Positions 1-7,689 of a DNA stretch of 32,341 bases are shown in pieces. Below the pieces are notes generated by a model that saw only the letters and a list, made by a program, of their open reading frames with translations, ran no database searches and was not told the origin of the DNA. The DNA comes from a virus. Position numbers and translations under genes: made by a program. The stretch spans positions 1 to 32,341 of IMG/VR virus record IMGVR_UViG_3300020201_000074; one strand, 5' to 3'. Each line of letters opens with the position of its first letter. Position 1 is the stretch's first letter.

Positions 1-274
1 TGTCCTGTCAGGCCCGCTCTCCTAGCCTCACAGGGACACCCCAGCAAGGCGCCTGAGAGCCACTCAGAGGTACGCTACCCGGGGGGCCTAAGCAATCTGC
101 CATCGCGCCATCTGGAGGCCCGCCAGGAGGCTGCTAGACCCCTCAGAAGGCGCGTATGTGATTGCGGGGGGTTAAGTGCTAGCTTCGAGGGGCCACGCTG
201 ACATGCTGGCGGACGGGGGGTCGCGCGCGTTACCTTTACTCCTGAGGCAACGCCGCCTCGAGGAGACAAGCCCC
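1..274. other. Left end, no gene seen
   Basis: No convincing coding region is visible before the first gene at 275. The open frames here lack a ribosome binding site and have Arg/Pro-rich composition typical of GC-rich shadow frames. The stretch 224-236 shares 13 bases (CGCGCGTTACCTT) with 30242-30254 upstream of the antirepressor, and the bases after it (229-247) resemble 30345-30361. This may be a shared regulatory motif or chance. Confidence 0.4.
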
Positions 275-502
275 ATGAAAGTTGACAGCAGCGCCCTCGG
301 TTACATCATCACCCTCGACCCCATCGAGACCGCCCTACGCCACGGCGACGGCAACTGGTACGTCACGCACGGAGGTGTCCGCCACGTCCCCGCCACGCCC
401 GAGCAGGCTGTGGCCTTCGACGCCGCCGTGGCCGCGGAGCATAAGGTCCGCACGACGCCTGTCAGCGTGCTTTCCATGCGCGAAATGTTTTCTCGCATGT
501 GA
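275..502 (+). CDS. Hypothetical small protein, 75 aa
   Basis: A 75-residue protein beginning MKVDSSALGY. I chose the ATG at 275 because AGGAG at 261-265 lies at good spacing; the frame is open further upstream but without a ribosome binding site. The protein is soluble-looking, with a beta-rich middle (GNWYVTHGGVRHVP) and a helical C-terminal half ending MREMFSRM. I see no known domain. It is the first gene of the plus-strand series and is separated from the next gene by about 200 bases, so it may be its own transcription unit. Function unknown. Confidence 0.6.
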   Translation: MKVDSSALGYIITLDPIETALRHGDGNWYVTHGGVRHVPATPEQAVAFDAAVAAEHKVRTTPVSVLSMREMFSRM

Positions 503-698
503 TGCCGTTTAGCTGGCGCGCCCCTCCGAGCTATGACATTATACTAGCAGGAGAAGAGGAATCGCCGCATAAAAGGCCCAAGAAAGGGGTCAAAGCGGTG
601 TGAGTAGGGCAGACTACTGACGGCGCTTAAATGTGCACCGACTGCATCGCAAAACGGCCAGACTAAGTAAGTAGTCCCCCTTCTGCTCCTGCCGCCCC

Positions 699-1268
699 AT
701 GCATTTCCTACGTAACGCGTCCGCCACCGCGGACAACCTCACCCCGAACGCCCTTTTGGAATCCGTCATCGCCGCCCTGTTCAGCCTCGACCAGCCCGAC
801 CAGACCGGTGGTCGCAGCCCGGACTTCGTTTGCCGCGAGACGGGCGCCACCTACGAATTGAAGGTCGACAAGTGGGCGATTCGTCAGTGTTCGACGACGA
901 TGTTCGCCGAGTTCGCGACATCGACCGACGGCGGGAAAACCCTGCGAGCGTCAGGTATCGCCTCCCAGTATGCCTTCTGCGACGCGTTCCTCATCCTCCG
1001 CGCGACCACGCTCCGTGACGCTCACGAAATCCTCGTTGTCCCCAGCGAAAAAATGGCCGGGCTTCTCGATGGCCCGTGGCCAGAACGCGTCACGAAGACC
1101 GGCGCTAATGGCAATGCCCCGGGTCGTTACAGCTACGGGAAACTCGTGGCGTTCGCACGCATCGCGGAGCTGGCAACGGCCACCTGGGCTCTCCCGGCAG
1201 GGTTCAATCCGTTGGACCCCGTGTACGCGCCGATGCCGCTTTCGCCCGCCGTTCGGGGTGTCGCATGA
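699..1268 (+). CDS. PD-(D/E)XK nuclease-like protein
   Basis: A 189-aa protein with the core of a PD-(D/E)XK nuclease: PDF at residues 41-43, then YELKVD at 52-57, giving D42, E53 and K55 as candidate catalytic residues. The following segment (FAEFATS about 69-75, then SGIASQYAFCD 85-95 and a beta-strand with FLIL) matches the layout of phage Holliday-junction-resolvase-like PDDEXK proteins, in which a Glu-containing strand precedes an SGI motif. It would cut DNA in the host cytoplasm, perhaps resolving branched DNA before packaging, which suits its place ahead of the packaging genes. It overlaps the next gene by four bases (ATGA). The fold call is from motif reading; the activity and substrate are inferred. 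Confidence 0.55.
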   Translation: MHFLRNASATADNLTPNALLESVIAALFSLDQPDQTGGRSPDFVCRETGATYELKVDKWAIRQCSTTMFAEFATSTDGGKTLRASGIASQYAFCDAFLILRATTLRDAHEILVVPSEKMAGLLDGPWPERVTKTGANGNAPGRYSYGKLVAFARIAELATATWALPAGFNPLDPVYAPMPLSPAVRGVA

Positions 1269-1453
1269 GCGCCTACACGGTCGTCACCGGCGGGCGCTAC
1301 TGGACTGTCGGCCTCCTTTGTAGGTCGTCTGATGACTACTTCGTGCGTCGCGAAGCCCGAGACTGGTGGCACCTCGACACCCACAAGGTCCCCGCGCACG
1401 TGGCGCGCAGTCTCGAGCGCGCCTTCCAGGGCCTCACAGGGGGTGCTCAGTGA
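1265..1453 (+). CDS. Hypothetical small protein, 62 aa
   Basis: A 62-aa protein starting at an ATG that overlaps the stop of the nuclease-like gene (ATGA), so translation is probably coupled. It is rich in Trp, Tyr and Arg (YTVVTGGRYWTV near the start; RDWWHLDTHKVP in the middle), suggesting a compact basic fold. Its own stop overlaps the GTG start of the next gene. No domain is recognised. The chain of stop/start overlaps from here to 1987 argues that these are real genes of one operon. Confidence 0.55.
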   Translation: MSAYTVVTGGRYWTVGLLCRSSDDYFVRREARDWWHLDTHKVPAHVARSLERAFQGLTGGAQ

Positions 1454-1674
1454 AGAAACCGACGGCAGCGCAGGTCGAGAGCCTGCGCCACGCCCGCGCG
1501 CTCGTGGAGTCGGCCCTCGCGCTGCTGGACCACGACGCGCAGGGCGTGACGGCAGCGGAGTCACTGTCGCTGACCTTGGCATGGCTCCGCAGCCTCCAGC
1601 GCTCCCTGCCGGCTCCGCCTGCGACGCCGGCCCCCACCTCAAACCTAATCGAAGCGAAGGTCCATAATGTCTAA
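1450..1674 (+). CDS. Hypothetical helical protein, 74 aa
   Basis: The GTG at 1450 overlaps the TGA of the previous gene (GTGA) and is the best start; the frame remains open upstream but only through Arg/Pro-rich shadow sequence. The product begins MKKPTAAQVESL and is mostly helical (residues about 6-55, leucine- and alanine-rich), followed by a Pro/Ala linker (LPAPPATPAPTS). Such small helical proteins are common in phage early regions. No domain is recognised and the function is unknown. Confidence 0.5.
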   Translation: MKKPTAAQVESLRHARALVESALALLDHDAQGVTAAESLSLTLAWLRSLQRSLPAPPATPAPTSNLIEAKVHNV

Positions 1675-1987
1675 CACCAAGCTCCTGACACAGAACGGAA
1701 CAGCCATCTGGAAGCACGAACGCGAGGCGCGCGTCGCAGCGTGGACCGCAGCCTGCGCTGCAGTGGAAGCCGAGGTGGGAAGACCCACCCCAGCGAACGT
1801 GGAGGCGTTCCGGGCGGCGCTCGACCTCCTGGAGGCAGCCCTGCCTGTCCTGAGCAGCGAGGCGGACGTGCCATGGCCGTCGTCGCCAGAGCAGTTCCGA
1901 GACCTGGTGGAGCAGACGGGCGCGATGGTCATCGTCTTCGAAGTGCTCGAAGACGGAACTGTCGCGGGGGTGTGCCATGTCGCTTAA
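1667..1987 (+). CDS. Hypothetical protein, 106 aa
   Basis: A 106-aa protein (MSNTKLLTQNGTAIWKHERE) whose ATG overlaps the end of the preceding gene and has GAAGG upstream. The first half is helical and charged with many Ala and Glu residues; the second half (AMVIVFEVLEDGTVAGVCHVA) reads as beta-strands. Its end overlaps the start of the next gene by 11 bases. No family is recognised. The tight overlaps on both sides support translation. Confidence 0.55.
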   Translation: MSNTKLLTQNGTAIWKHEREARVAAWTAACAAVEAEVGRPTPANVEAFRAALDLLEAALPVLSSEADVPWPSSPEQFRDLVEQTGAMVIVFEVLEDGTVAGVCHVA

Positions 1988-2369
1988 ACCAACGCCCGAC
2001 CTTGTACGCGAATGGGACCGCCGCCTGAAGGACTCAGGCTTTAACGACATCGAAAGCCGCCGCCGCGATGGCGAGTGCTTCTCCGACAACTTGAACACGC
2101 AGACGTTCCGCGGGTCGGACGGAGACCACTGGAGGGCTGTCTCGCTTTACGCGGACTGGAATCTCTGGGCGTCGGACAAGGAACGCGCCGCCTGGTCGAT
2201 GTACGCCGACGGCCTCAGCATCCGCAGCATCCGTAAGGGGCTCAAGACCTCGCCCAACGCGATTGTGGCCATCCTGCAGCATCACCGGGCGCGCATGACC
2301 GCGCACTTAGACCGCCTTACCGAAGTCCTCGACGAAGACTGGTGCGAAGCCGACAGGACCGCCGGTTAG
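1977..2369 (+). CDS. Small helix-turn-helix-like phage protein
   Basis: A 130-aa protein starting MSLKPTPDLVREWDRRLKD. The phrase WDRRLKDSGFNDIE (about residues 13-26) matches a short segment common in small phage and prophage proteins. Residues about 78-105 (MYADGLSIRSIRKGL, then SPNAIVAILQHHRARM) read as a helix-turn-helix like region 4 of sigma factors: a Gly-Leu-Ser-Ile turn followed by a recognition-type helix. It may bind DNA and act as a regulator or sigma-like factor. It overlaps the previous gene by 11 bases. The HTH is seen in sequence; the regulatory role is inferred. Confidence 0.5.
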   Translation: MSLKPTPDLVREWDRRLKDSGFNDIESRRRDGECFSDNLNTQTFRGSDGDHWRAVSLYADWNLWASDKERAAWSMYADGLSIRSIRKGLKTSPNAIVAILQHHRARMTAHLDRLTEVLDEDWCEADRTAG

Positions 2370-2403
2370 TAACGCCGCCGCTCTTCCCAGAGAGCGAGGT
2401 AAC

Positions 2404-2817
2404 ATGAGCCAGACACCCCGAATACTGTTTCGACCTGCCGCCGACGCGGACGCCAATTTCATCCTGAATAGCTACCTTAAGTCAGCACGTGCAAGCTGGC
2501 CGTGCGTCACGAGCGCCGTGTTCTACCGCGAGGCTAAGGCACGCTTTGAGACCCTAGTCACTCGCCCGGACGCCGCCCTACGCATCGCTGCAGACCCACT
2601 CGATGCCAACGTCATCTGGGGCTGGGCGCTCACGGAACCCGACGTCGTTCACTACCTGTACGTGAAACACAGCCTGCGACGCTTCGGCATCACCCGCGCA
2701 CTTCTGGCGCAGGCCGGCGTCCTGCCGGGTTTCGAAGCATCGCATCTTACCGACGCGGCCAAACGCGTCGCAACAAGTCACCCCGGCCTGTTTACTTACA
2801 ACCCCTGGAGGTCCTGA
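2404..2817 (+). CDS. GNAT-like acetyltransferase
   Basis: A 137-aa protein with a GNAT-like pattern: an N-terminal strand (ILFRPAADADANFI) followed by NSYLKSARA, a central strand VIWGWALTE, then VVHYLYVKHSLRRFGITRALLAQAG (about residues 80-104) resembling motif A, where the basic RRFG segment would hold acetyl-CoA pyrophosphate. It would transfer an acetyl group in the cytoplasm; the target is unknown. The start has GAGG (2396-2399) a few bases upstream. GNAT-like proteins next to packaging genes occur in other podoviruses. The classical Q/RxxGxG/A is degenerate (RRFGIT), so enzymatic activity is not assured. Confidence 0.55.
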   Translation: MSQTPRILFRPAADADANFILNSYLKSARASWPCVTSAVFYREAKARFETLVTRPDAALRIAADPLDANVIWGWALTEPDVVHYLYVKHSLRRFGITRALLAQAGVLPGFEASHLTDAAKRVATSHPGLFTYNPWRS

Positions 2818-3077
2818 TGATTCTCACACGCGTCATCCTTCGCGACTACGTCCGTGTCGGAGGCAAGCATACCCAGCAAATCAATGTGGCTGACTTTCTC
2901 AGCGTGGCTCTCGTCGACGGCTGGGTCCACGTGCAGTGCGCGGCGGGCCTGACGCTGGTGTCGCCCTCGAGCGTCATACAGGTGGACTTCGCCCCCGAGC
3001 CACAAGCGGAAGTCCCGACGCCGGAGCCCGTAATGCCAGTGGAGGTGAAACGTGGTAAGACCAAAACCAAGAATTAG
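2817..3077 (+). CDS. Hypothetical beta-rich protein, 86 aa
   Basis: An 86-aa protein whose ATG shares one base with the previous stop (TGATG), with GGAGG at 2807-2811 as its ribosome binding site. Residues 1-60 alternate hydrophobic and polar residues (VILRDYVRVGG, VHVQCAAGLTLVS) and read as a small beta domain. The C-terminal tail is Pro/Glu then Lys/Arg-rich (VEVKRGKTKTKN). It overlaps the next gene by 26 bases. No family is recognised. Confidence 0.55.
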   Translation: MILTRVILRDYVRVGGKHTQQINVADFLSVALVDGWVHVQCAAGLTLVSPSSVIQVDFAPEPQAEVPTPEPVMPVEVKRGKTKTKN

Positions 3078-3405
3078 GGAACGCAAGCCTGTCGTCGTGC
3101 TGCCAGGGCAGAAGAAAACCAAGCCAATCAACATCCGCGAGGCTCTGAACAAGGCTGCGGACGTCGCGCGTGACATCGTAGAAACGCTCGGCGAGAAGAC
3201 GCGGCAACGTGAGCTGCTCGACCCGATGGAATTAGCAAACTACAAGCTGGCCCTCGACGCGCTCAAGACTTGCCGCGAGCTGTACCTACGCACCGCTGCG
3301 ATGCGTGCTCTTCAAAGGGACGCGCAACCGGTGCTCCAGCCGCTCGAAGCCATAGACTCCACCGTGCTCGTAAAGATGCTCAATGTTGCAACCAGAGTTA
3401 CTTAG
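3052..3405 (+). CDS. Probable terminase small subunit
   Basis: A 117-aa protein starting at GTG 3052 with GGAGG at 3041-3045. It opens with a basic stretch (MVRPKPRIRERKP, then KKTK), suitable for DNA contact, followed by long helices (REALNKAADVARDIVETLGE about 29-48 and YKLALDALKTCRELYLRTAA about 64-83). It sits directly before and overlaps the large terminase gene, the usual place of the small subunit, which recognises the packaging site and loads the motor as a ring. The call rests on position, size and helical character; no specific motif proves it. An alternative is a small structural protein. Confidence 0.5.
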   Translation: MVRPKPRIRERKPVVVLPGQKKTKPINIREALNKAADVARDIVETLGEKTRQRELLDPMELANYKLALDALKTCRELYLRTAAMRALQRDAQPVLQPLEAIDSTVLVKMLNVATRVT

Positions 3406-4777
3406 GGCCGCTCGGGCGGAGCTATGGAGGCGCGGCGAGCTGGCCGACATGCTGCTGCACGCAGGACAACGGCAGATTTACGACGACATTGCGGCTCTTC
3501 CTGAGAACGTACGGGAGGTGGCGTGCAAAATCGGCCGGCGTTACGGGAAGACCTGGCTGATGCTCGTGCTCTGTCTGGAGCGGTGCCTGAAGAAGCCGGG
3601 CAGCCAAGTCATATTCTGCGCGCCCTCAGCGAAGCAGGCCATGAGCATCGTGGTGCCCTTGCTCCGCGAAATCACGAAGGACATACCGAAGGGGCTCGTC
3701 AGGCCCATGAAATCCGAGCTGCGCTGGACGTTCACAAATGGCAGCCAGGTTACGCTCGGCGGATTCGACACCGCGTCTGATGCGTTCCGTGGGCTGGCTG
3801 CGGACCTCATTGTGGCGGATGAGGGCGGTGCGACTAGCGCTGAGAATTTCCTTTACGTAACGCGTTCCGTGCTCATGCCTACGATGCTCGGCCGTCGTGG
3901 CGCCAGGCTGATTCACACGTATACCCCGGCGCCTGTGCCAGACCATCCCATCCACACGGTCGTGGAAATCCGCGCCATCAGCCGTGGGGCCTACTTCACG
4001 TTCCCGACGACGGCATCGCCTCTTTACAGCGCTGAAGAACTTGCCGACATGTGCGAGGAGCAGGGCGGGCAGGCGAGCCTGTCGTGGCGCAGGGAGTACT
4101 TAGTTGAAGACATCGTCGACACGAATATGGTGTGTATCCCGGAGTTTGATGCACGACTACACGTCCAGACGGCTGCCATCCCGCAGCACACGCGAGCATG
4201 GGTTGCGGCGGACATCGGCGGCGTGCGGGACCTCAGCGCCTTCCAATCCTACGTATACGACCCCAGGCATGACCGCGTCACCGTCGTCGCCGAGCAGACC
4301 CTAGCCACGAATCCGACGCACAAGGCCATCGCCGCCGCCATCGCGTACGTCAGGGCTCGGGTGCCAAAGGCCGACCTACTCGTGGTCGATGCTCCAGGAC
4401 CTACACGCTCGGAGCTGGCAATCACATATGGCGAGGCCGTCGTCTTCCCCCAGAAGCCAAAGGAGGGCTTCCACCCCGGCATCGTGATGATTCGCGAGGC
4501 GCTGGCTAATGGCAAGCTGGTTATAGACCCGTCGTGCCGGCTACTCATCGCGACGCTGCGAAGCGCGATGTTCAACGGAGCCAGGTCGGACTACGCGACG
4601 AACGCCGTCACGGGGCATGCGGACCACCTGGCATGCTTAATCTACGGTTACCGCCATCGACAGACCAACGTGCGGATTCCGCAGACACTCAGTCCAGACG
4701 ACTACATACAGGCCCAGCTCGCCGCGCACGACGCAAGGGCCGAGGCGACTGAGAATATGCCCTGGTGGCAGCAGTGA
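3383..4777 (+). CDS. Terminase large subunit (packaging ATPase-nuclease)
   Basis: This 464-aa protein is the motor that pumps DNA into the procapsid and cuts it. The ATPase domain has Walker A GRRYGKT at residues 51-57 and Walker B LIVADE at 142-147 with the catalytic Glu directly after the Asp. The nuclease domain has the RNase H-like acidic residues: D277 (VAADIGG), D336 (LLVVDA) and D414 (GHADH). Length and domain order fit the family. The start at 3383 lies inside the end of the small-subunit gene, so the two are translationally coupled. The protein ends MPWWQQ. The sequence shows both active sites intact. Confidence 0.92.
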   Translation: MLQPELLRAARAELWRRGELADMLLHAGQRQIYDDIAALPENVREVACKIGRRYGKTWLMLVLCLERCLKKPGSQVIFCAPSAKQAMSIVVPLLREITKDIPKGLVRPMKSELRWTFTNGSQVTLGGFDTASDAFRGLAADLIVADEGGATSAENFLYVTRSVLMPTMLGRRGARLIHTYTPAPVPDHPIHTVVEIRAISRGAYFTFPTTASPLYSAEELADMCEEQGGQASLSWRREYLVEDIVDTNMVCIPEFDARLHVQTAAIPQHTRAWVAADIGGVRDLSAFQSYVYDPRHDRVTVVAEQTLATNPTHKAIAAAIAYVRARVPKADLLVVDAPGPTRSELAITYGEAVVFPQKPKEGFHPGIVMIREALANGKLVIDPSCRLLIATLRSAMFNGARSDYATNAVTGHADHLACLIYGYRHRQTNVRIPQTLSPDDYIQAQLAAHDARAEATENMPWWQQ

Positions 4778-4833
4778 CGGTAACAGCGGCGCTCTCCGTG
4801 AGTTCCGACCCCGCATGCAGGAGACCGCCACGA

Positions 4834-5016
4834 ATGGACGCGCATCAACAGCTTCGAGCCCTTCTAGCCATTCTCCGCGAGCAGGGAGTCGTGCGCTACT
4901 CGAGCGCTGACATCACGCTGGAATTGGGGCCGCTGCCACTTCCTCGCGTTGAGGAAGCCAAGCCTCCGTCGGCTGCTGAAGACGTCGATTCCCTCATGTA
5001 CTGGAGCGCCGAATGA
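4834..5016 (+). CDS. Small protein between terminase and portal, 60 aa
   Basis: The ATG at 4834 has CAGGAG at 4818-4823; the frame is open back to 4765 but without a ribosome binding site. The product begins MDAHQQLRALLAILREQGVV, a helix, then a short strand segment with alternating polar residues (YSSADITLELGPLP), and an acidic tail (AAEDVDSLMYWSAE). Its end overlaps the portal start by four bases. Small proteins of this look lie between terminase and portal in other podoviruses. Function unknown. Confidence 0.6.
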   Translation: MDAHQQLRALLAILREQGVVRYSSADITLELGPLPLPRVEEAKPPSAAEDVDSLMYWSAE

Positions 5017-6854
5017 AGGTTCACACCGTAGACCTGACGCCACGCCGCCACGGCAAAGACACCAACCCGCAATGGTGGTTCGAAGAGGCAGACCTGCATC
5101 AACACGTATGGGAATCGGCGCGAGTTCTAGAGGGAGCCTCTTCCGGCCGTCGCCAGGAGGACCTCCGCCACTCGCGCCTCTACTCCAACCGCGCCTTCCT
5201 GCAGCTCTCTGTGAGCGCGCCGGGTCGGGAGCAAACCCGCTCGATGGCAGATGCCGCACGGCTGACGCTCAACGTCATCAAGTCATGCGTGGACACCGCT
5301 TGCGCCAAAATCAGCCAGGCGCGTCCGAGGCCACTATTCTTGACGTCTGGCGCCGACTGGAAGCTGAAGAAACGCGCCCAACAGCTAACCAAGCTCATCG
5401 ATGGCTTGTTCGACGCGGAAGAGGTGTACGCGCTAGGCCAGAGCGTGTTCCGCGACTCGCTCGTCACCGGCACAGGCGTCGTGAAGGTGTTCCAGGACGG
5501 GTTTAAAGTATGCTTCGAGCGTGTACACGCCAGCGAGCTTTTACTTGACGATGGCGAGGCCCATTACGGTAAGCCAAGGACGCTCTACCAGCGCCGGCAC
5601 ATCTCTCGAGACGTACTCGCCACTCGCTTTCCCAAGCATGCTGCGGCCATCCTCTCGGCAGACTCGACCTTTTCGAAAGAGGACGCCGCGAATCCGCAGC
5701 TCGTCACGGTCGTCGAGGCATGGCACTTGCGGTCATCCCCTGAGGCTAAAGACGGGCGTCACGTGGTCACCGTCGCCTCCGCCGTCCTCGTCGACGAGCC
5801 ATGGGACAAGGACCACTTCCCCTTCGCGTTCCTTCGCTGGTCAGAGCCGCTTATAGGCTTTTGGGGCACAGGACTAGCCGAAGAACTGACCGGCATTCAA
5901 ATCGAAGTGAATAAAATCCTACGTAACATCCAAGCCGCACAGAACGTCTGCTCAGTGCCCCGCGTGTTCATCGAGAACGGCTCGACAGTGAACGGCGCGG
6001 CGCTCCAGGCTAACCCCGAGGGGCTCTCAGTCGTGCGCTACAACGGCACGGCCCCGACGTTCATGACAGCTCAAGCCATGCCGGGCGAGGTCTACGCGCA
6101 CCTCGACAGGCTCGAGAGCAAGGCCTACGCCATCACGGGCGTCTCGCAGCTCTCAGCCCAGTCCAAGAAGCCCTCGGGCCTCGACTCCGGTGTCGCACTC
6201 CGGGAGTACCAGGACATAGAGAGCGAGCGCTTCGTGCTGGTGGGTCAGCGCTACGAGCAGTTCTTCCTCGACATCGCACGTCTGGCAGTTGAGGAAGCGG
6301 CGTCGCTCTACGAAGCCAAGCCCGGGTTCAACGTCCTCGTAGCCACAAAAGGGCGCTCCGAGAAAATCGTGTGGAAAGACGTGCAGCTCAAGCGCGACCA
6401 GTACCTCCTGCGGTGCTTCCCCACATCGCTCTTGCCCACGACGCCAGCGGGCCGCCTGCAGAAGGTGCAGGAACTCATCCAAGCGGGCTTACTCGACAAG
6501 GACGAGGGGATGGCGCTCCTCGACTTCCCAGACCTCGAAGGCTCGATGAGCGTTGTTACGTCGGCTTACAATGACGCCACACGCGTCGTCGAGAGCATTC
6601 TTGAGAATGGTACTTACGAAACACCCGAGCCTTACCAGAACCTCGGCCTCCTGATTCGTGTAGCCCAGGGCTCTTACCTCAAAGCACGAGCCGAACGCGC
6701 GCCGGAAGAGCGCCTTGAACTGCTTCGCCGTCTGATTGACGACGCCGCTGCACTCCAGCGCGAAACACAGCCGCAAGCCGTGGAACAAGCGCCCATGGCT
6801 CTCCCAGAGGCTCAACCGACGTCGGAACTGCTGCCGGTAACGCCCGTCATCTAA
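5013..6854 (+). CDS. Portal (head-tail connector) protein
   Basis: A 613-aa protein that forms the dodecameric channel at the capsid vertex through which DNA enters and leaves. The region around residues 85-125 (ARLTLNVIKSCVDTACAKIS, then RPRPLFLTSG) is the typical portal pattern in which an N-V-I/V-x-x-x-V-D-T helix leads to a Pro-rich loop. The size, and its position between terminase and scaffold, fit the family. A long helical middle (IQIEVNKILRNIQAAQ) follows, and the C-terminal 45 residues are Gln/Pro-rich and probably disordered. It overlaps the upstream small gene (ATGA). Confidence 0.88.
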   Translation: MKVHTVDLTPRRHGKDTNPQWWFEEADLHQHVWESARVLEGASSGRRQEDLRHSRLYSNRAFLQLSVSAPGREQTRSMADAARLTLNVIKSCVDTACAKISQARPRPLFLTSGADWKLKKRAQQLTKLIDGLFDAEEVYALGQSVFRDSLVTGTGVVKVFQDGFKVCFERVHASELLLDDGEAHYGKPRTLYQRRHISRDVLATRFPKHAAAILSADSTFSKEDAANPQLVTVVEAWHLRSSPEAKDGRHVVTVASAVLVDEPWDKDHFPFAFLRWSEPLIGFWGTGLAEELTGIQIEVNKILRNIQAAQNVCSVPRVFIENGSTVNGAALQANPEGLSVVRYNGTAPTFMTAQAMPGEVYAHLDRLESKAYAITGVSQLSAQSKKPSGLDSGVALREYQDIESERFVLVGQRYEQFFLDIARLAVEEAASLYEAKPGFNVLVATKGRSEKIVWKDVQLKRDQYLLRCFPTSLLPTTPAGRLQKVQELIQAGLLDKDEGMALLDFPDLEGSMSVVTSAYNDATRVVESILENGTYETPEPYQNLGLLIRVAQGSYLKARAERAPEERLELLRRLIDDAAALQRETQPQAVEQAPMALPEAQPTSELLPVTPVI

Positions 6855-6874
6855 TCAGAAAGCAAGGAGAAAAC

Positions 6875-7678
6875 ATGAGCGAAATAGTTTCCACACCCGT
6901 CAGTAGCCCTGCCGCACCCGTCTCGATTCCCGAGGTTGCCGTCGTCACCGCGGCGCCATCTGCACCAATCGAGCAGGCAAAGCCGGACACGCCGGCTGAC
7001 GACCAGCGCATGGGCCGCAAGTTCGCGGAACTCACACGGCGCCAGCGTGACCTCGTACAGCGTGAGCAGGCGATGAAGGACCAGGCGACTAAGGTCGAGC
7101 CACTCTCGCGGGCCATCGAAGAGGCACGAGCATCGAAGAATCCTGCTAAGATTCTTGCCGCCGCGGGCTTCTCGCTCGACGACGTCATCGAGTTCTACGC
7201 ACAGGGTGGCGAAGATGCCGTCGAAGCTACGCCTGAGAAGAGCGTAGAGGACATGGTCGATGAGCGTCTGGCGAAGAAACAGCAGGAGGAGGCTGGCGCT
7301 AGGTACGACCAGCAGATTACCGACTTCAAGGCGTCCATCAAGGAAACAGCCGCCGCTGACCAAGACGCCTTCGAGCTGGTTAATAAGTTCGAGCAGCATG
7401 ACGTGGTCTACGACGTAATCCTCGCCCACCACACCCAGAGCGGAGAAGTGCTGTCAGTAACGGACGCCCTCGCTTTGGTGGAACAGCATCTTTTTAGCCA
7501 GATTTCTGGCCTCAAGAAGACGCAGCCCAAGCCCCAAGCCAGTCCCCAGAGTCGCGAGCCACGGACGCAGTTCACCCTCTCCCAGAGTCAGGCAGCGCCG
7601 ATGCCGCCTGCCCAAACCAAACTGACGCCCCAACAGGCGAAAGACCGTGCAGTCTCGATGCTGCGCTTCAACAACTAA
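6875..7678 (+). CDS. Capsid scaffolding protein
   Basis: A 267-aa protein between portal and capsid with AAGGAG upstream. The N-terminus (1-45) is Ala/Pro/Val-rich and looks disordered. Residues about 47-80 form a strongly charged helix (KFAELTRRQRDLVQREQAMK), and further helices follow through residue 190. The C-terminal 70 residues are Pro/Gln-rich and end with a short helix (QQAKDRAVSMLRFNN), like the capsid-binding tail of scaffolds. It would guide shell assembly and then leave. The call comes from composition and position; no catalytic motif is expected. Confidence 0.8.
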   Translation: MSEIVSTPVSSPAAPVSIPEVAVVTAAPSAPIEQAKPDTPADDQRMGRKFAELTRRQRDLVQREQAMKDQATKVEPLSRAIEEARASKNPAKILAAAGFSLDDVIEFYAQGGEDAVEATPEKSVEDMVDERLAKKQQEEAGARYDQQITDFKASIKETAAADQDAFELVNKFEQHDVVYDVILAHHTQSGEVLSVTDALALVEQHLFSQISGLKKTQPKPQASPQSREPRTQFTLSQSQAAPMPPAQTKLTPQQAKDRAVSMLRFNN

Positions 7679-7689
7679 GGTAAAATCAA

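Noticed and set aside
534-545. TATACT at 540-545 as a promoter -10 box before the nuclease-like gene
   Set aside because: No TTGACA-like box lies 16-18 bases upstream, and no extended -10 element is present, so a promoter cannot be supported.
1133-2098. Long minus-strand open frame of 321 codons opposite the small early genes
   Set aside because: Arg/Ser/Pro/Gly-rich composition, no ribosome binding site, and it lies fully opposite a chain of plus-strand genes joined by stop/start overlaps; it is a high-GC shadow.
2391-2403. Recurring GGTAAC sequences before several genes as an operator family
   Set aside because: In most cases (2397, 7676, 9605, among others) they are simply AAGG/GAGG ribosome binding sites followed by TAAC at normal distance from a start codon.
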